Part shown: in pieces, positions 28,201 to 42,800 of the stretch | How positions within the stretch are numbered: position 1 is the first letter of the stretch | How the letters are laid out: the number at the start of each line of letters is the position of its first letter | Assembly: GCA_935421135.1 (NCBI GenBank) | Contig: OW285195.1 | Coordinates: 2,480,001 to 2,544,000, forward strand | Direction: 5' to 3' | DNA length: 64,000 nucleotides | Source of the DNA: Bugulina stolonifera | Lineage: Eukaryota > Bryozoa > Gymnolaemata > Cheilostomatida > Bugulidae | Position numbers and translations under genes: made by a program | The notes under the pieces: model-generated | Databases searched by the model: none | What the model was told of the DNA's origin: nothing | What the model saw: only the letters and a program-made list of their open reading frames with translations

Positions 28201-30833
28201 CTTGTATACTCAATATTGTGTTTACTAGTTTTAGAGATATATGCATTGTATTGGTGATTGAGAATGAAATATACAAAGCTTGTGTCTATTTGTCTGACAA
28301 TCTTGTTGAATGGTAGCCTACATGTATTATTACTATAGGAGGTTACTATTAATCCATTCATTAGAAGGGAAATTGTCTTCTGAATCAGATTTGTTTAGCT
28401 TTTAGCTTTGGGTCCCAATTCAACAGGTTTTATAGTCTGATCTTTCTCTTGCATAGGCTATTACTGAGTGCCGACACTGTGTTAGTAAGCAAATTGAAAT
28501 GCATTAGTAAATGCATTAGTAGTATTGACTGTAATATAGGAGTTGACTGTACATGTGCATTGTACAATCCTTACTAACTTGTGAAGTTCAATAAACTAAG
28601 ATAACACTGGCATTGTATTGGTCGTCAATGGTTGCTAAGTAACATAATGCCATATGTCGTGATTAGACTGGTATTGAGTGTATGGGACTGGAGTATTCAG
28701 TAGTTCAATACTAGATTAGTAGATCCGTCAATGTCTATAATGTCACTGACTTGTGACAGCAGCATTGAGTGAAGTATTTGACCCTGAGCAGCTCCTAGAC
28801 AGGTGCATGTCACACATATATGTCTACATGTGACACCTTCCAGCTTTCTCAAACAGCTCACTTAGATGATAGTGAATATATAGTCAACTCTCTCACACAC
28901 TCACTCCCAGGTAAGTGACAGTAAGTACTGTAGGCCTACAAATAGCAGTATGAGTGCTACATTTAGCAGTAATAGTAGTAGTGTCAGTAGTAGTAGCGTC
29001 AGTAGTAGTAGTAGTGGTAGTAGTAGTGACAGTAGTGGTAGTAGTAGTAGCAGTAGTGGTAGTGGCAGCAGTAGTAGTAGCAGTAGTAGCAATAGTGGTA
29101 GTAGCAGTAGTGGTAGTAGTAGTAGTAGTAATACAGAGTTAGAGTGCTAATATCTGTTCGAGTGCTAGTAATATTAGTATTCACAGTCGGGTGGTGATTT
29201 GGATCCTAAGGTCTTTATAACAGGTGCAATTGGGTTGCTGGGACAAGGAATATCATGGAGAAGACAACTTCACCTTCTGAAGTTTTAATGAAAAACTCTG
29301 GCACATGTGTGTAAATCCTTCAGTGGTGAGATTTCTCCGGTCAAGCTTGATGCTTGTGAATGTGAGCCAACCTGGTGGAATGCTGCCAGACGTGGTTCTG
29401 ATGAAGTGAGACTTGAGGGGACCTTCTGCAGGTTCCACCACTGCCTTCAGACACCAGAATCAGTAGTTTTGGTTAAATAAATGGATTGGCGGCTGTTTGT
29501 AAATTTCACTTAGAAGCAGGACATTCTGAAAGCATTCAAGCCCCAGTCCATAACTACAGCATGGCCGTAACTATCTAGACGGCTCAGGCGGCCCTAGCCG
29601 CCTGAACTTTTTGTTTAAAAGAAGAAAAAATTAAGCTAATATCGGAAGGCATAGTTACCGTGCCCCACATGATATAAACATACTCTAATGAAAATGATGC
29701 TACTATGTGTATCATTACATTAATGGCTAATTTTTGTGTGAAGCCACTGCTGATTTGATAGCGTAATTGGTAGAGTGCTTGGTCTTCATGCATAGAGACA
29801 CGAGTTCGAATCCCACTGAGGGACAATTTTTTCATTTTAGTAATTCACTCAATTTGTTAGCTAATCTCATCTGTAAGATAGGATCACTGCATGTGTAATT
29901 CTGTATTCAACTATGGGGATGCCATAAGATTGCATGCACAGTGTGCCCACCCACCTCATTTGTTCCACTTCTAACACTGTTCTTCAGAGTTTGGAAACCC
30001 TAGAATACCACTCTCCATCTCTATTTATCAACTAAATTTGCACTATTTCCCGTCTTATTAATGTGAGTACATTTTTATGTAATGATGTAAAGGACTACAA
30101 TGGTACGTCATGGCCAAGCCAAACAGAGAAGCACTATTTTGCAGTATACTAATTTGAAGTTTACTATTGGCAGATTACTATGCAACATTTTGTACTTTTG
30201 TACCATCACGTATAGCTCAAATATGCATCAAAATGGCTGTTTTTGTGTGAATTTTCAAAAGTTTTCTTGTGGGAGGTGCCCCACCCTCCTTCCCCCATCC
30301 CGCACACACCCTCCCCACACTGCTACTGTTAGCCAGTCCAATTTTGGCCGCCTCAACTTTTTCAAGAAAGTTACCCCCCTGTACAGACGAGCGTTTTCGG
30401 AACTTTCTATTTCTGACATTTTTGGAATGTCCCTTTATCAAATCAATGGCCTGCTAATGGTCTGTTAGGTGCAGTAGTCGAGAAATTTAGATAGCCTTAG
30501 TTCCTTGTTTGTGGCTGGGGTTTAGGGTAAGGGCAGTCAACTAGCAAAATACAGAGAAGACAACTTCTCCTGCTTCATTTTTGGCGCAGAACAAAGGCTA
30601 TCTCAAAATTCTCCACTTCTGCACCTAACTCCTAACTCCGCTACTAGGTACTAGTCGGGATAGTCGTTGTTGCAAATATATAATGTAGTTTAGCCATCCA
30701 TAGTAGTAGCAGTACTAGTAGAAGCAGTAGTAGTAGTAGTAGTAGTAGAAGCAGTAGTAGTAGTAGTAGTAGTAGAAGCAGTAGTAGTAGTAGTAGTAGT
30801 AGAAGCAGTAGTAGTAGTAGTAGTAGTAGAAGC

Positions 30834-30898
<65 letters not shown>

Positions 30899-33800
30899 AA
30901 GCAGTAGTAGTAGTAGTAGTAGTAGTAGCAGTAGTAGCAGTAGTAGTAGCAGTAGTAGCGGTAGTAGCGGTAGTAGCGGTAGTAGCGGTAGTAGCAGTAG
31001 TAGTAGTAGTGGTAGTGGTAGTGGTAGTGGTAGTGGTAGTAGTGGTAGTAGTGGTAGTAGTGGTAGTAGTGGTAGTACTAGTAACAGTAGAAGCAGCAGC
31101 AAGTAGTGAACGTGAGTTTAAAACAACACACAGTTTTACGGCACAGTTGAAAGTCATGAAAGGCATTGGCTTGGTTTGTCCTGATTTGTCTGGCATTGAA
31201 GTGTGCTGAGTGGTTCTTTGTATGGGCATTTTATTCTACACTGATTCGTCTGTAACTCGATGGAAGGTAGTTGGTATCCATCACCTCATCACAGCGTTTC
31301 ATTCGTCATGTGAGGACGACTTCTAAATTGTATGAGTTTCATTTTGAGATTCTACACTAGAATAAACAGGGAATTCTTTTAATAGATATTTGAAAATTGA
31401 TTTTTATTCTGTGGGAGTATGCTATTATATTAATATTAGCCTGTGATGTTAAAGTAGTGCTTGTGGTATCTAATGTTAGCATGCTCTCAGGCTATTCTAT
31501 GTGTTTTAGTTGATGGTACAGAGTCTATCGAGCTCAAATCTCCGAGAAGTAAGACAAAGAAAAGTCGTAAAGCTCAACACAATGCTAGGATTAGATTTCT
31601 AAGTCTACCTACCAACGGCATGGCATCCTATCAGATCTGTGGTGGTAATGGTGGACCTCTGTAAGTATCTCCTACTCACCCTACTCACTCTCCCACTCTA
31701 CTCACTCTACTCACTCTACTACTCTACTCACTCTACTACTCTACTAACTCTACTCACTTTACTCACTCTACTACTCTACTCACTCTACTACTCTACTCAG
31801 TCTACTACTCTACTACTCTACTCACTCTACTACTCTACTACTCTACTACTCTACTAACTCTACTCACTCTACTACTCTACTAACTCTACTACTCTACTCA
31901 CTCTACTACTCTACTAACTCTACTACTCTACTCACTCTACTACTCTACTACTCTGCTACTCTACTACTCTGCTACTCTACTACTCTGCTACTCTACTCAC
32001 TCTACTCACTCTACTACTCTACTCACTCTACTACTCTACTAACTCTACTACTCTACTCACTCTACTACTCTACTACTCTGCTACTCTACTACTCTGCTAC
32101 TCTACTACTCTGCTACTCTACTCACTCTACTCACTCCTTCTCTCTCTACTCACTCTACTCACTCTACTACTCTACTAACTCTACTACTCTACTACTCTAC
32201 TCACTCTACTCACTCGACTACTCTACTACTCTACTACTCTACTCACTCTACTACTCTACATACTACTCTACTACAGCTCACTGATGACAACGGTTATCCC
32301 ATATAATATTCCCAGTCAACTCACACAAAACAGGAAAGATAACTCCTACTGACGGCAGTCTTGGTGACCATGGCAGCTCTTCTTCACAAATTAATAAATT
32401 TTTATTATTCAGTTGGTTGCCTGAGTTTCACCCCGTAATTAAAATCGTCAAGATGACAATGGTGAATTGGATCTCAAATAAAACTCACAACATTGCAAAG
32501 TTTCCTACATGTTACATTACAGTATACTACATGTAAATGTTCGTCTTATTTAAACAAAGTTCATGCAAAGTTTTTGTTTGATGTTGGTAATCCAGTTGAA
32601 ACCAAGGTGTGAAAGCTCTAAAGAATAAATAAACATGGTGAACTTGGCTCAATATTCTACATGTATGGTTAGCTGAGGTTTTATAATTATGGTTGTAATA
32701 TTAGGTTAGGTATGACGATTGTTACCCTTCTCAATACAGCAAAATTTCAATTATTATAACATAAGCTACATGGCAGGGGCCAGGCTGTGCTCATACTTAT
32801 AAAATAGCTTCAATCTGAACATGATCAATTCTGCAACCTCTGTAGGGTATGTTATGCATGTCATAGTAATAATACAATATTAACTTACATGTACATGTAT
32901 GCCAAGCTGACGAAATCATTGGCCTACAATTAAAAAGTTGTCTTCTCTTTTATTTGGTTTAACCGCTATTGGTTTGGCAAATTACAATAGTCTACACTGA
33001 TACTACCATATAATGTGGTTTGTGGTCGGGAACTAAAACCTGTCTTTCCATTACCATCAGCTGTTAGTTAGTACCTTTCATATTGTAATGGATTTTGGTT
33101 TCTGATGTGGTCGTCCTAAGACGACAGTAGTATAGTCAGTGCACTTCTAGACAGACACGCACTCATTGACCCCTGTTTTCAACCAATCACAAGCCGGTAT
33201 TTCCGATTTCAACCAATCACAGAAGAGCACAAAAATTTTGCACACGACCTTGCCAAGGTCACCCCAAAATCCCCCCTTCTGATTGGTCGAAAAAACATTT
33301 GCACACTTGACCCCGAACCCGGCCACGACCCCTTCCCTTCCTCCTTCCCACCCTCCTCCCCTCCCCCTCCCCCACCTCCCACTCCTCCCTCCTCCCCGCC
33401 ACCGCCCTCGTCCCGTCCGCGCCACCGCCGTCGCCGCCGCCGCCACCGCCGCCCTCACCACCGCCGCCGCCGCCGCCACCACCACCGCCCTCACCACCGT
33501 CGCCGCCACCCGCCGCCGCCGCCACCACCGCCACCACCACCACCGCCGCCACCACCACCACCGCCACCGCCGCCGCCGCCGCCACCACCACCACCACCGC
33601 CGCCGCCGCCGCCGCCGCCATCACCGTCATCACCGCCACCCCTCCTCCACCGCCGCCCACCCTCCCCACCCCGCAACCCCCACTCACCCGAACGACCAAT
33701 CGTTTGAGGCGGTCAAGCCGCGTCCGCCCACGTTGCGTGCGGCGCCGACCGTACACGTGGAGGCGACGCCGGTGCCCCGTATCCACCGGGCCAAGCGACT

Positions 33801-36800
33801 AGGCAGCGGCCCGCCGCCCATTCCGAGTTCCACTGGGGTGGGACTATAAAAGATAAGTTTGACTGATGATAGTATTAATACAAAGAAGACTTAGTCATAG
33901 CAAACATGTCTTTTCTCACCAAAGGAGCAGCGGGGAGATATGTACTTTTAAAGGAAGTCCTCCCGAAGTCTGTATGGGATTATATGATCAAAAGTAATAT
34001 CGAAGAAACGAATAGTCCATGGATGTGGTATTGGGTTGACAGACTCGCTCATAATTCCTTAGTGGTAGAGCTTGCCATCTATTTTAGAACACTTTCACTC
34101 TCTATGAATATCCCTTTTAAGATAGGAGAGGAAAAGTTGAGGAAAATGGCACTTTGTTATGAAGACTTAACAGGAGCTAGGTCAAGATTTTCATCTATGG
34201 TAGAAACAAAAAACGCATCCGTTTCTTCTCCCTTACTCCTTCTTAGGAATGCAGAGTTGTCAACCTGGTGTAGAGTGGAGGTTGAGAAGATTATTGAAGA
34301 TAGAAACTGGGATGAAACTGGTGTGGGAGCGGAGGCCACTTTTAACACTCACTTCTTACTATATCTGGATAATGAACCTGGTGGGGAAGGTTCAAAGAAT
34401 GAACTCTATCATAGAGTATTGAACATATTAAAGGATGGGGCAAGAAGATGTCGCTTTGAGGATGGGAAGGAGAAATCGCGAGCGAAGAGGAGTTACAATG
34501 AAGAAAGCATCCCTGGTTTAATTCTTAGTAGAGGTAATACGCTATATGCAGGGCGATTGTTTGGAGAACTAGATCCATCCAAAAATGGGTTAGAGGTGAT
34601 AAGAAGTCCTTCACCAGGAGATGCTAGATTAGAGGTGAGAGAGACTTCTACAGGAGAGACTAACCAGGTTATGATAGAAGAGGTTGAAATGTGTGACATT
34701 GGAGAACTAGATTCATCCAAAAACGGGTTAGAGGAGATAAGAAGCCCTTCACCAGGAGAAGCTAGGGTGGAAGTGAGAGAGACTTCTACAGGAGAGAATA
34801 AGCAGATTATGATAGAAGAGCAAACTCATGTAGAAACTAAAGAAGAGGTTGAAATGTGTGACAAAAGGGAACAAGAGATTAGAAAGATAGAACAAGAATT
34901 GGCACTAAAGAAAGTGGAATTGGCAGGAGCACTGGGGTGGAAAGAAGCACTAGAGATGCAACAGAGAATTGATGCAAGAAAAGAGAGAAGAACAAATCGC
35001 ATTGCCTTCTTAGAAAAAAAGTTAACAGAGGAAAGAATGGAAAAAGAGAGGTTAATGATGGAAATCGAGCGTTTGCAAAAAGAAGAAGAAGAAGAAAAAA
35101 TGGATAGTGTATCAATTATTGATCACATAATTCCCCACCTGGCTAACAAACTAGATGATAATGATGCAAAAGCAGAAGGGGAAGATAGTAAACTGCCACA
35201 GTGGGTTCCAACAGGAGAAAGTAATGATGAATAAAAGTGTATAGATTCCAATCGTTCTCTCAAACAAGGGCAAGATGTCAAAGCAAGAGGTAGTATGTAG
35301 AAATGAGAATTATGAAGATGTGGCTGATGGTCTCTTAGATGAAGTAGTAGCTATCTCTGCTGAAGAGGGAAGGGAGCAAATAGGAGAGAGAAGCAACAAA
35401 AGAAAGAAGTTCACATTCTACATAATCATAATACTATTTATACTTTCTTGCTCATCTTTATCACCATCAGTTTACACATATCTAAGTGATAGGGAACCAC
35501 CCAATGGCAAAGACAAAGGAGTACTTAAGCAAGGACACTTTTTAAAAACAAACACAACTCTATTAGCTACTCAACTGGATCAGCATGCGTCCACACCAAG
35601 AAATCGATCTTCGCTTGCAGAGTCCCTTCACAGCTCTAGTCTGTGGTCCAACAGGGAGTGGAAAAACGGAACTACTATTTAGTCTTATTAGGAGAGTTGA
35701 TGAAATTGCTTCACCCACTCCTGTTGAAATCATTTACTGCTATGGAGTTTGGCAACGCCGCTTTGAGGATTACAAGGATAAAGTAAGGTTTCATTCAGGA
35801 CTCATTGATGTAGAAATGGATATAGAGCATGATGGGAAGAATCGCTGGCTCATCATTGATGACTTGATGGGTGAAGTCGGGGGGAAAGAGACTACTAATG
35901 CAATCTTTACAAAGTTCAGTCACCACCTGAACATAAGCGTCTTTTTCTTACTACAGAACCTTTTCCCGAAAGATAATAGAACAGTGTCAATAAACTCGCA
36001 GTACTTTTTCTTGTTCAAGAACCCCAGAGACGGAATGTCTGTTACCAATCTTGCAAAGCAGGCTTTTCCTCAGAGTACAAGAGCTGTTCAAGAAGCTTTT
36101 AGTGATGCTACACGTAAGCCACACTCTTTTCTATTCTTGAATCTTCGCCAGGAAACCCCGGAGTGGGCTAGACTGATCGGTAATTTTGCTTCTGAGCACT
36201 CTCCCATGACTGTATATATCCCGAATACCCTGGAATATAAGTAGCATTCACATCTCTACTCTCTCCATAAACTGTCTTGGACTCGAAGAGAGCGCATCCA
36301 TCATCAAGCATGAGATACATTAATTCACCCGAGTATTCTCCAAGGTTGAGGAGGAATGCCTTGAGTATATATGCACTGACGAAAGCATCTGCAACCATCA
36401 GAGATTCAACCATTGCTGAGGCTAACAAAGACCTTATACTCGCTCTTGTTGAGTGTGCTAGAAATGTATTATTAGGTAATGTTCATCTAACTACCGCTCA
36501 GTTGAACTCTCTACGTCGACATAGAAGGGCCATTGAGGATCTCACCAACTCTCGTACTAGTGTGAGGCAGAAAAAGTTAATCCTACAACGTGGCGGATTT
36601 TTAGGTCTTCTTTTGAAGCCATTGGCAAGTTTACTCGGAGGTGTGCTTGGTGGATTAGGCGGTGGACGAAGGTGAAATGAGTCTCAAGTTTTCTAAAAAG
36701 TATCTTCTTATGGATAAACATACATATGAATCAATGAATAGTAGAAACAACAAAAAAGAAGGAGAGCATCTACCCTCACTCTCTACAAATGGGGATCTAC

Positions 36801-39800
36801 TCCTGGCAGAAAAAAGCAGAAAAGATGTAATATCTAACCTCAAAAACTCTGATACAGACATCTACTCTCAGCTAGAGCAACATGCTCATAAAATGAATAA
36901 GTTCCTAAAAGAGTTGGAGAGATCACGCCATCCGCAGCAGGAGTTGTATAATACATTAGAGGGAATTAACACTAGGTTTAATGAAATGCATACATGGAGA
37001 CAAAGAGAAGAAGAAGCACAAGAGCGAGGGCGAGAGAAAAAAAGAGATGATGAAAAGAGGCGAAGTGGCTCAAGGTCACCACTACCACACCCATATAGGA
37101 GAGAAACAAAACCAGAGAGGTCAGAAGCTGGCGCACGTTGGAGTGGGAAGGGTGAAAATAGAAGTCCTATCAAAACTAGGTCTAGGCGAAAGCTTCCTAA
37201 AACCCCTCTTGCAAGCAATAGTAAAACAGAAAGATGGATGATATAGATGAAGGTCTACGTGATATTTACTTCTCCCCTCCTCAACCACCATCTTTTGGAG
37301 GAAAGAGAAAGTTAGTTTTAGCTTCTCCTCCTGGTATTAATGAGAATGATGTTGAGAAGTGGTTGAGAAGTCAAGACGCATACACTCTTCATCGCCCGAT
37401 TAGAATGAAGTTTACAAGGAGAAAAACGTTTGTGAGTGGGATTGGTGAACAACTCCAGGCAGATCTCGTGGATGTGCGTGCGCACAAGGACTCAAATGAT
37501 GGAGTAACATTTTTGCTCACCTGCATAGATGCCTTCTCACGGAAAGCATGGGTCTTTCCTCTTCATTCCAAGTCTGGTCTGGAAGTGTCCAATGCACTCA
37601 TCTCTCTATTCGAAAATGAAAGCTTTAGACAAATACAAACTGATAAAGGTAAGGAGTTCCTAAACAGAAGGGTGAGTGAAGTGCTAAAGAAGTATGGAGT
37701 TAGCCATTTCACCTCTGAGAATGAGATCATCAAGGCTGCTCTTGTTGAACGCTTTAATAGAACATTGAGAGGGAAAATTCATCGTCTACTCACTTATAGA
37801 GGGGATGGACGCTACTTAGAAGATGTAGAAGACCTAGTCCAAGGATATAACAACAGTTTTAATAGGTCAATTGGAATGAAACCTATTGAGGTTGATTACG
37901 ATAATCAAGAAGAGGTTTGGGTTCGGTTAAATGAGTTCTCACCTAAACGATGGTTAAAGAAAACAAGAGTAAAATACTCACCAGGTGATCATGTTCGGAT
38001 TTCGATGGCTCGTAGTAGCTTTGAGCGAGGGTTCACACCAAACTGGTCAACCGAGATATTCACCATAAAAGCAGTCAAGGCACATACCTCACCTCCTGTC
38101 TATACACTGGAAGACCTAAACAAAGAAGGAGTAGATGGAACATTCTATGCACAAGAATTGCAACATGTTAACCTACCTGAAATCTTTAGAGTTGAGAAAG
38201 TCATACGTAAACGGAGAAGGAGAGGAAAAGAAGAGAGTTTCGTGAAATGGAGTGGTTATCCCTCTTCATTTAATAGTTGGATAGATTCTAGTCAGTTTGT
38301 GTAAGACCAAAGGTAGTATAAATTCGATATGTAAGTTCAGTTTTGCTCACTCTCAAAGATGGCCTTCAATGTCACACTTACCTCAAATGTACGCATCGGT
38401 GGGAGTGACACAAACACCAATGCTCACTTCATTACGAAGCTAGCCAAGACATTGAAGCTTCACTCATCACAGTGGGAGGTTGGGTTACTTGACATTCAGT
38501 ACCCTGCATCCTGGAGAAATGTGGAAGATGGCTATGTAGTGGTTACGAATACAAAAGATGGAGTCAAACGAAAATGTGAAATCAGGAGTGGAAGGTATGC
38601 TTCCATGGGTGAACTTTTGAGTGAGATCAATAGAATACTAATAAACTACGACTTAGAAAAAGTAGTGAGCTTTTACTATGATAGTCTACGGAATGAAACC
38701 TTCCTCATGTTGAGAGAACAGGAACACTCTGTCATGATGTCACGTGATGTTGCGTGGGTGTTGGGATTCGAACCTGATGTAGAATATGCTGCGGAAATCA
38801 ACAGGAGTCAAAACCCTCCAGACATCAATGCTGGTTTCACATCCCTCTATGTCTACTCCTCCGTAGTCTCACCAAGACATGTTGGAGATAGTCTAGTCCC
38901 CCTACTTCGCACAGTTCCTATAACAGAGAGTGAAAGAAATAGCACCGTTTTCTTTGAGTTTTCGAATGTTCAATACTCTCCAGTGTCTAATACAAGCACA
39001 GACCTCATCGAGGTAGATATAAGACGTGATGATGGAGAAAGGGTCTCATTTCGCAGTGGAAAGGTTGTGCTGACGGTTCGTTTCAGACCGCGTGGAGAGA
39101 AATAACATGGCCCCTCGCATAGTTCCATATTTTCCTGATGAGTCAGGTGAGATGTATGAAGACTATTATGCAAACCAGGTGGGAGAGGGAATGAGTGTGT
39201 ACAGGGGAAAACCTATTATGACGGGTAATGGGATCGGCTCACTCTTTTCTGGACTGGCCCGAGGGGTCCTTCCCATGCTAAAGAATGGTGCCAAAACTAT
39301 TGGGAAAAAGCTATTGACTACTGGAGCTTCGGTTCTGGGAGATGTAATCAAGGGAGAGAACTTCAAATCCTCTGCAGCAAAACGTTTTCGTGAAGCTGGT
39401 GGGGATCTTCTAGGTGATGTAGAAGATGAATTACGTGAACCACCTGCCAAACGTGCACGAGTTAGTCAAAAGTCTACAAAGAAAAAGCGTAAAGGAAGAA
39501 AAACAGTTTTTGACTAAATGAAAGATAAATATATAATCCACACCTAGACTCACCACTCCCCACTCTTAGACAAGCGACTGTAGGAGCAAGTACTAGATGG
39601 AACAACTCTCACACTATCGAACATGTCCGTCACACATCGAGCCATCTCTCTCTCCAAGGTTTCTGAAGACTCTCCAGACACGGTTGACTCCAGTTTTGAC
39701 TTATTTGCCACTCCGCCAACTCATACTAGCGTGCTCAGAGGTGAGTGGGTACCTTTGGCTCCTGTTACGGACTCCCCTGATGGCACTATTGAATTTAACA

Positions 39801-42800
39801 TCCCGCCCGCAGACGAACTCTACACAGATCTATCAAGGTCTTACTTACACACCACAGTAAAGGTGAGCAAGGCTGATGGAAGCGTACTACCTGCGGAAGA
39901 ACAACTAAAGGTTGTTCCAGGGGACAATTTTATGCACAGTCTCTTTTCTTCTGCCACTGTTCAACTGGCCGGGCAAGATGTTGAGTATGAACCAAACTAT
40001 GGACATAGAGCTTATGTCGAGAATCTCCTAAACTATGGTAAAGATGCTAAGAGCACATATATGAAAGTTGGGAGTGGGTGGATGGAGGATGAAGGAACTG
40101 GAGAAGACTATGATGGTATACCTCCCGAAGTGGTTGAAAAAAGAAAGAAACTTATAGCCACAAGTAAAGAGATGAGCTTCTATGGGAGACCTAGGTTGAG
40201 TATGTTTTCTCAAGGAAGACTTATTCCACCAGGAGTTCGCTCTCGCCTTACTCTACAACGTGCTATTCCACAAATGGCCCTCTTAGCAGAAACAGACAAC
40301 CCTGCAGGAGGGGCGAAGATTTCTATAACTAAGACAGAATTGTGGATTCGACGTGTACAAGCCAATCCGGCCTTACAAAAAGCACAAATGGATGTTTGGG
40401 TTGTGCAACAAGAGTCTATAAAACTACCAATTGACCGAATAAAAACTCATTTCCATGTCATCCCTGCTGGACACCAGTCAGTGAGAGTAAACTTTGATCA
40501 AGCGGGACAGAAGCCAAACAGAGTCTTTGTCGGACTAGTCAACCATACTGCAAAGAGTGGAACGTATAAGCAAAATCCCTTCAAATTTGGACATAACAAT
40601 CTAAGTTCATTAGAATTACTAATTGATGGAACACCGGTGACCCGAAGATATGAACCAAATTTTGCAAGTGGAAAGTTTGCTCGTGAATTCATGAATTTGT
40701 TCACTGTCACAAATACATCCGATGCTGACACAGGGAATGAGATCTCCCCTAGCAAATACAAGTCCTGCGCTGCTCTCTACGCCTTTGACATTTCAGGAGA
40801 TTTGTGTGATGACAACTTTCACTTGTTATCAAATGGGAGTCTATCTATTAATCTAGCATTTGCTAATCAAACTCAAAATACACTTGGACTGTTTGTATAC
40901 GAAGAAAAAGATGACATTATCTACTTGAATGCAAATCACGAAGTATCTATGGTAGCCGGGATGATGTAAAAAAAAAAAATGGATACATTCTCAATCTCGA
41001 ATATTCTATCTGATGATAAACTCTCATCAACCTCCTTTAGAGGGGTTATGCCAAGGGATCACTTCTTAGACTCCTTCTCCCCATCTGGATCTTTTGTTTT
41101 CAACACTCAAACAAGTGAGAAAAGTGGCGAGCATTGGATCTCTGTTTTTTCGAATGGAAAAGAAATAGAGTATTTCGACTCCTATGGTCTCCCCCCTTCT
41201 ATTTATCCTGATGTGGGTAAGATGTTACAACAATGGGGAATACCAATAGTATGGAATGGAGAGTGTCTACAAGAAGAGAGTACTAACGTGTGTGGAGACT
41301 ACTGCATCTTGTTCTGTCTCCTTCGAGCTCGAGGGTGGAGTATGGAGGGAATAATTACACGGCTAAGCAGAGTAGAAGGAAGAGTTCGAGATCATTCTAT
41401 AAGAGCTCTATTACAACGTTTATACTATAATAAAAGAAATAATACTTTCCCACTCACAACGCATGTAAACAATATTATGCTTTTTTCACCTTTTCACTTT
41501 GACTAGAGAGAAATACTTCACCTTACTTATAATTCGTTTTTATACTACTATAACTAAAAAAAAAAAAAAGAGACCAATAGTTTTTATCTTACCTGCATTC
41601 TTTTTTTTTTTCTTTGCTTTTTAGATTTCTGCTTGATTCTTGATTCTTTTATTTTTTCTCTATTTATCTTCGTAATAAAACAATACTACTGAAGAAAGCT
41701 GCATCTTTTCTATCTTGGAATAATACTCATCCATGGGTTGTTGTGGTCTCGCCCCTATCCGAGGCCCGCTCCGGGGAGGACGGAGAGTCCACCTCGTAAT
41801 AAAACAATACTACTGAAGAAAGCTGCATCTTTTCTATCTTGGAATAATACTCATCCATGGGTTGTTGTGGTCTCGCCCCTATCCGAGGCCCGCTCCGGGG
41901 AGGATGGAGAGTCCACCATGTTAGAAAGATCCTTTCGGGCAGGACTCCCCACTCCTATTATTTTCCCCTTCTTCCGTGCCTCTTTTAACGCATCCACCTC
42001 TTCTTTCCTCTTCTGACTGCACTCTTCTTCCTCAATAATTCCATCCATTTGTGAGTCCGTTAAGCCCGCAAATAACTCTTCTTGGTTTTGTACTATGTTG
42101 TCAGTATCCATTGATAATGTACTATTGTAGTAGTGTAGCTGTACAGTAGTGATGTGGTGAACTTTGAATGCTGAGACTGTGATCCCACTCTCCCTTTATA
42201 CAACTGCTCATTTCTTGACTCCTCCCTTTTTTTTATCCAATCCCAATGTGACCCGATGTGAATCCGAAGCCTTCCGATGTGAATCCGAAGCCTCCCGATG
42301 CATCCCGATGTGAATCCGAAGCCTTCCGATGCATCCCGATGTGATTCCGAAGCTTCCCGATGCATCCCGATGTGAATCCGAAGCTTCCCGATGCATCCCG
42401 ATGTGATTCCGAAGCTTCCCGATGCATCCCGATGTGATTCCGAAGCTTCCCGATGCATCCCGATGTGAATCCGAAGCTTCCCGATGCATCCCGATGTGAT
42501 TCCGAAGCTTCCCGATGCATCCCGATGTGATTCCGAAGCTTCCCGATGCATCCCGATGTGATTCCGAAGCTTCCCGATGCATCCCGATGTGATTCCGAAG
42601 CTTCCCGATGCATCCCGATGCATCCCGATGTGAATTGACACATCGGGATGCATCGGGAAGCTTCGGAATCACATCGGGATGCATCGGGATGCATCGGGAA
42701 GCTTCGGAATCACATCGGGATGCATCGGGAAGCTTCGGATTCACATCGGGATGCATCGGGAAGCTTCGGAATCACATCGGGATGCATCGGGAAGCTTCGG

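Larger units (their letters stand above)
27026..31509. other. Intron 7 (4.5 kb) with SINE-like repeat and TAG-triplet repeats
   Basis: No host coding exon recognised. It holds two AGT-trinucleotide arrays (28965-29135 and 30695-31095), with repeat copy B (29564-30379) between them. Long Leu-, Ser-, Val- or Thr-only frames are readings of the triplet repeat. Confidence 0.6.

Noticed and set aside
30644..31229. Poly-Leu and poly-Thr ORFs (also 28901-29184)
   Set aside because: Readings of the AGT triplet array.
33147..33849. Long Ala-, Gly-, Val- or Pro/His/Arg-rich ORFs on both strands of the Polinton terminal repeats (also 43287-44021)
   Set aside because: They come from GCC/ACC triplet repeats that stay open in all frames and are mirrored in the other terminal repeat. 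No domain features.
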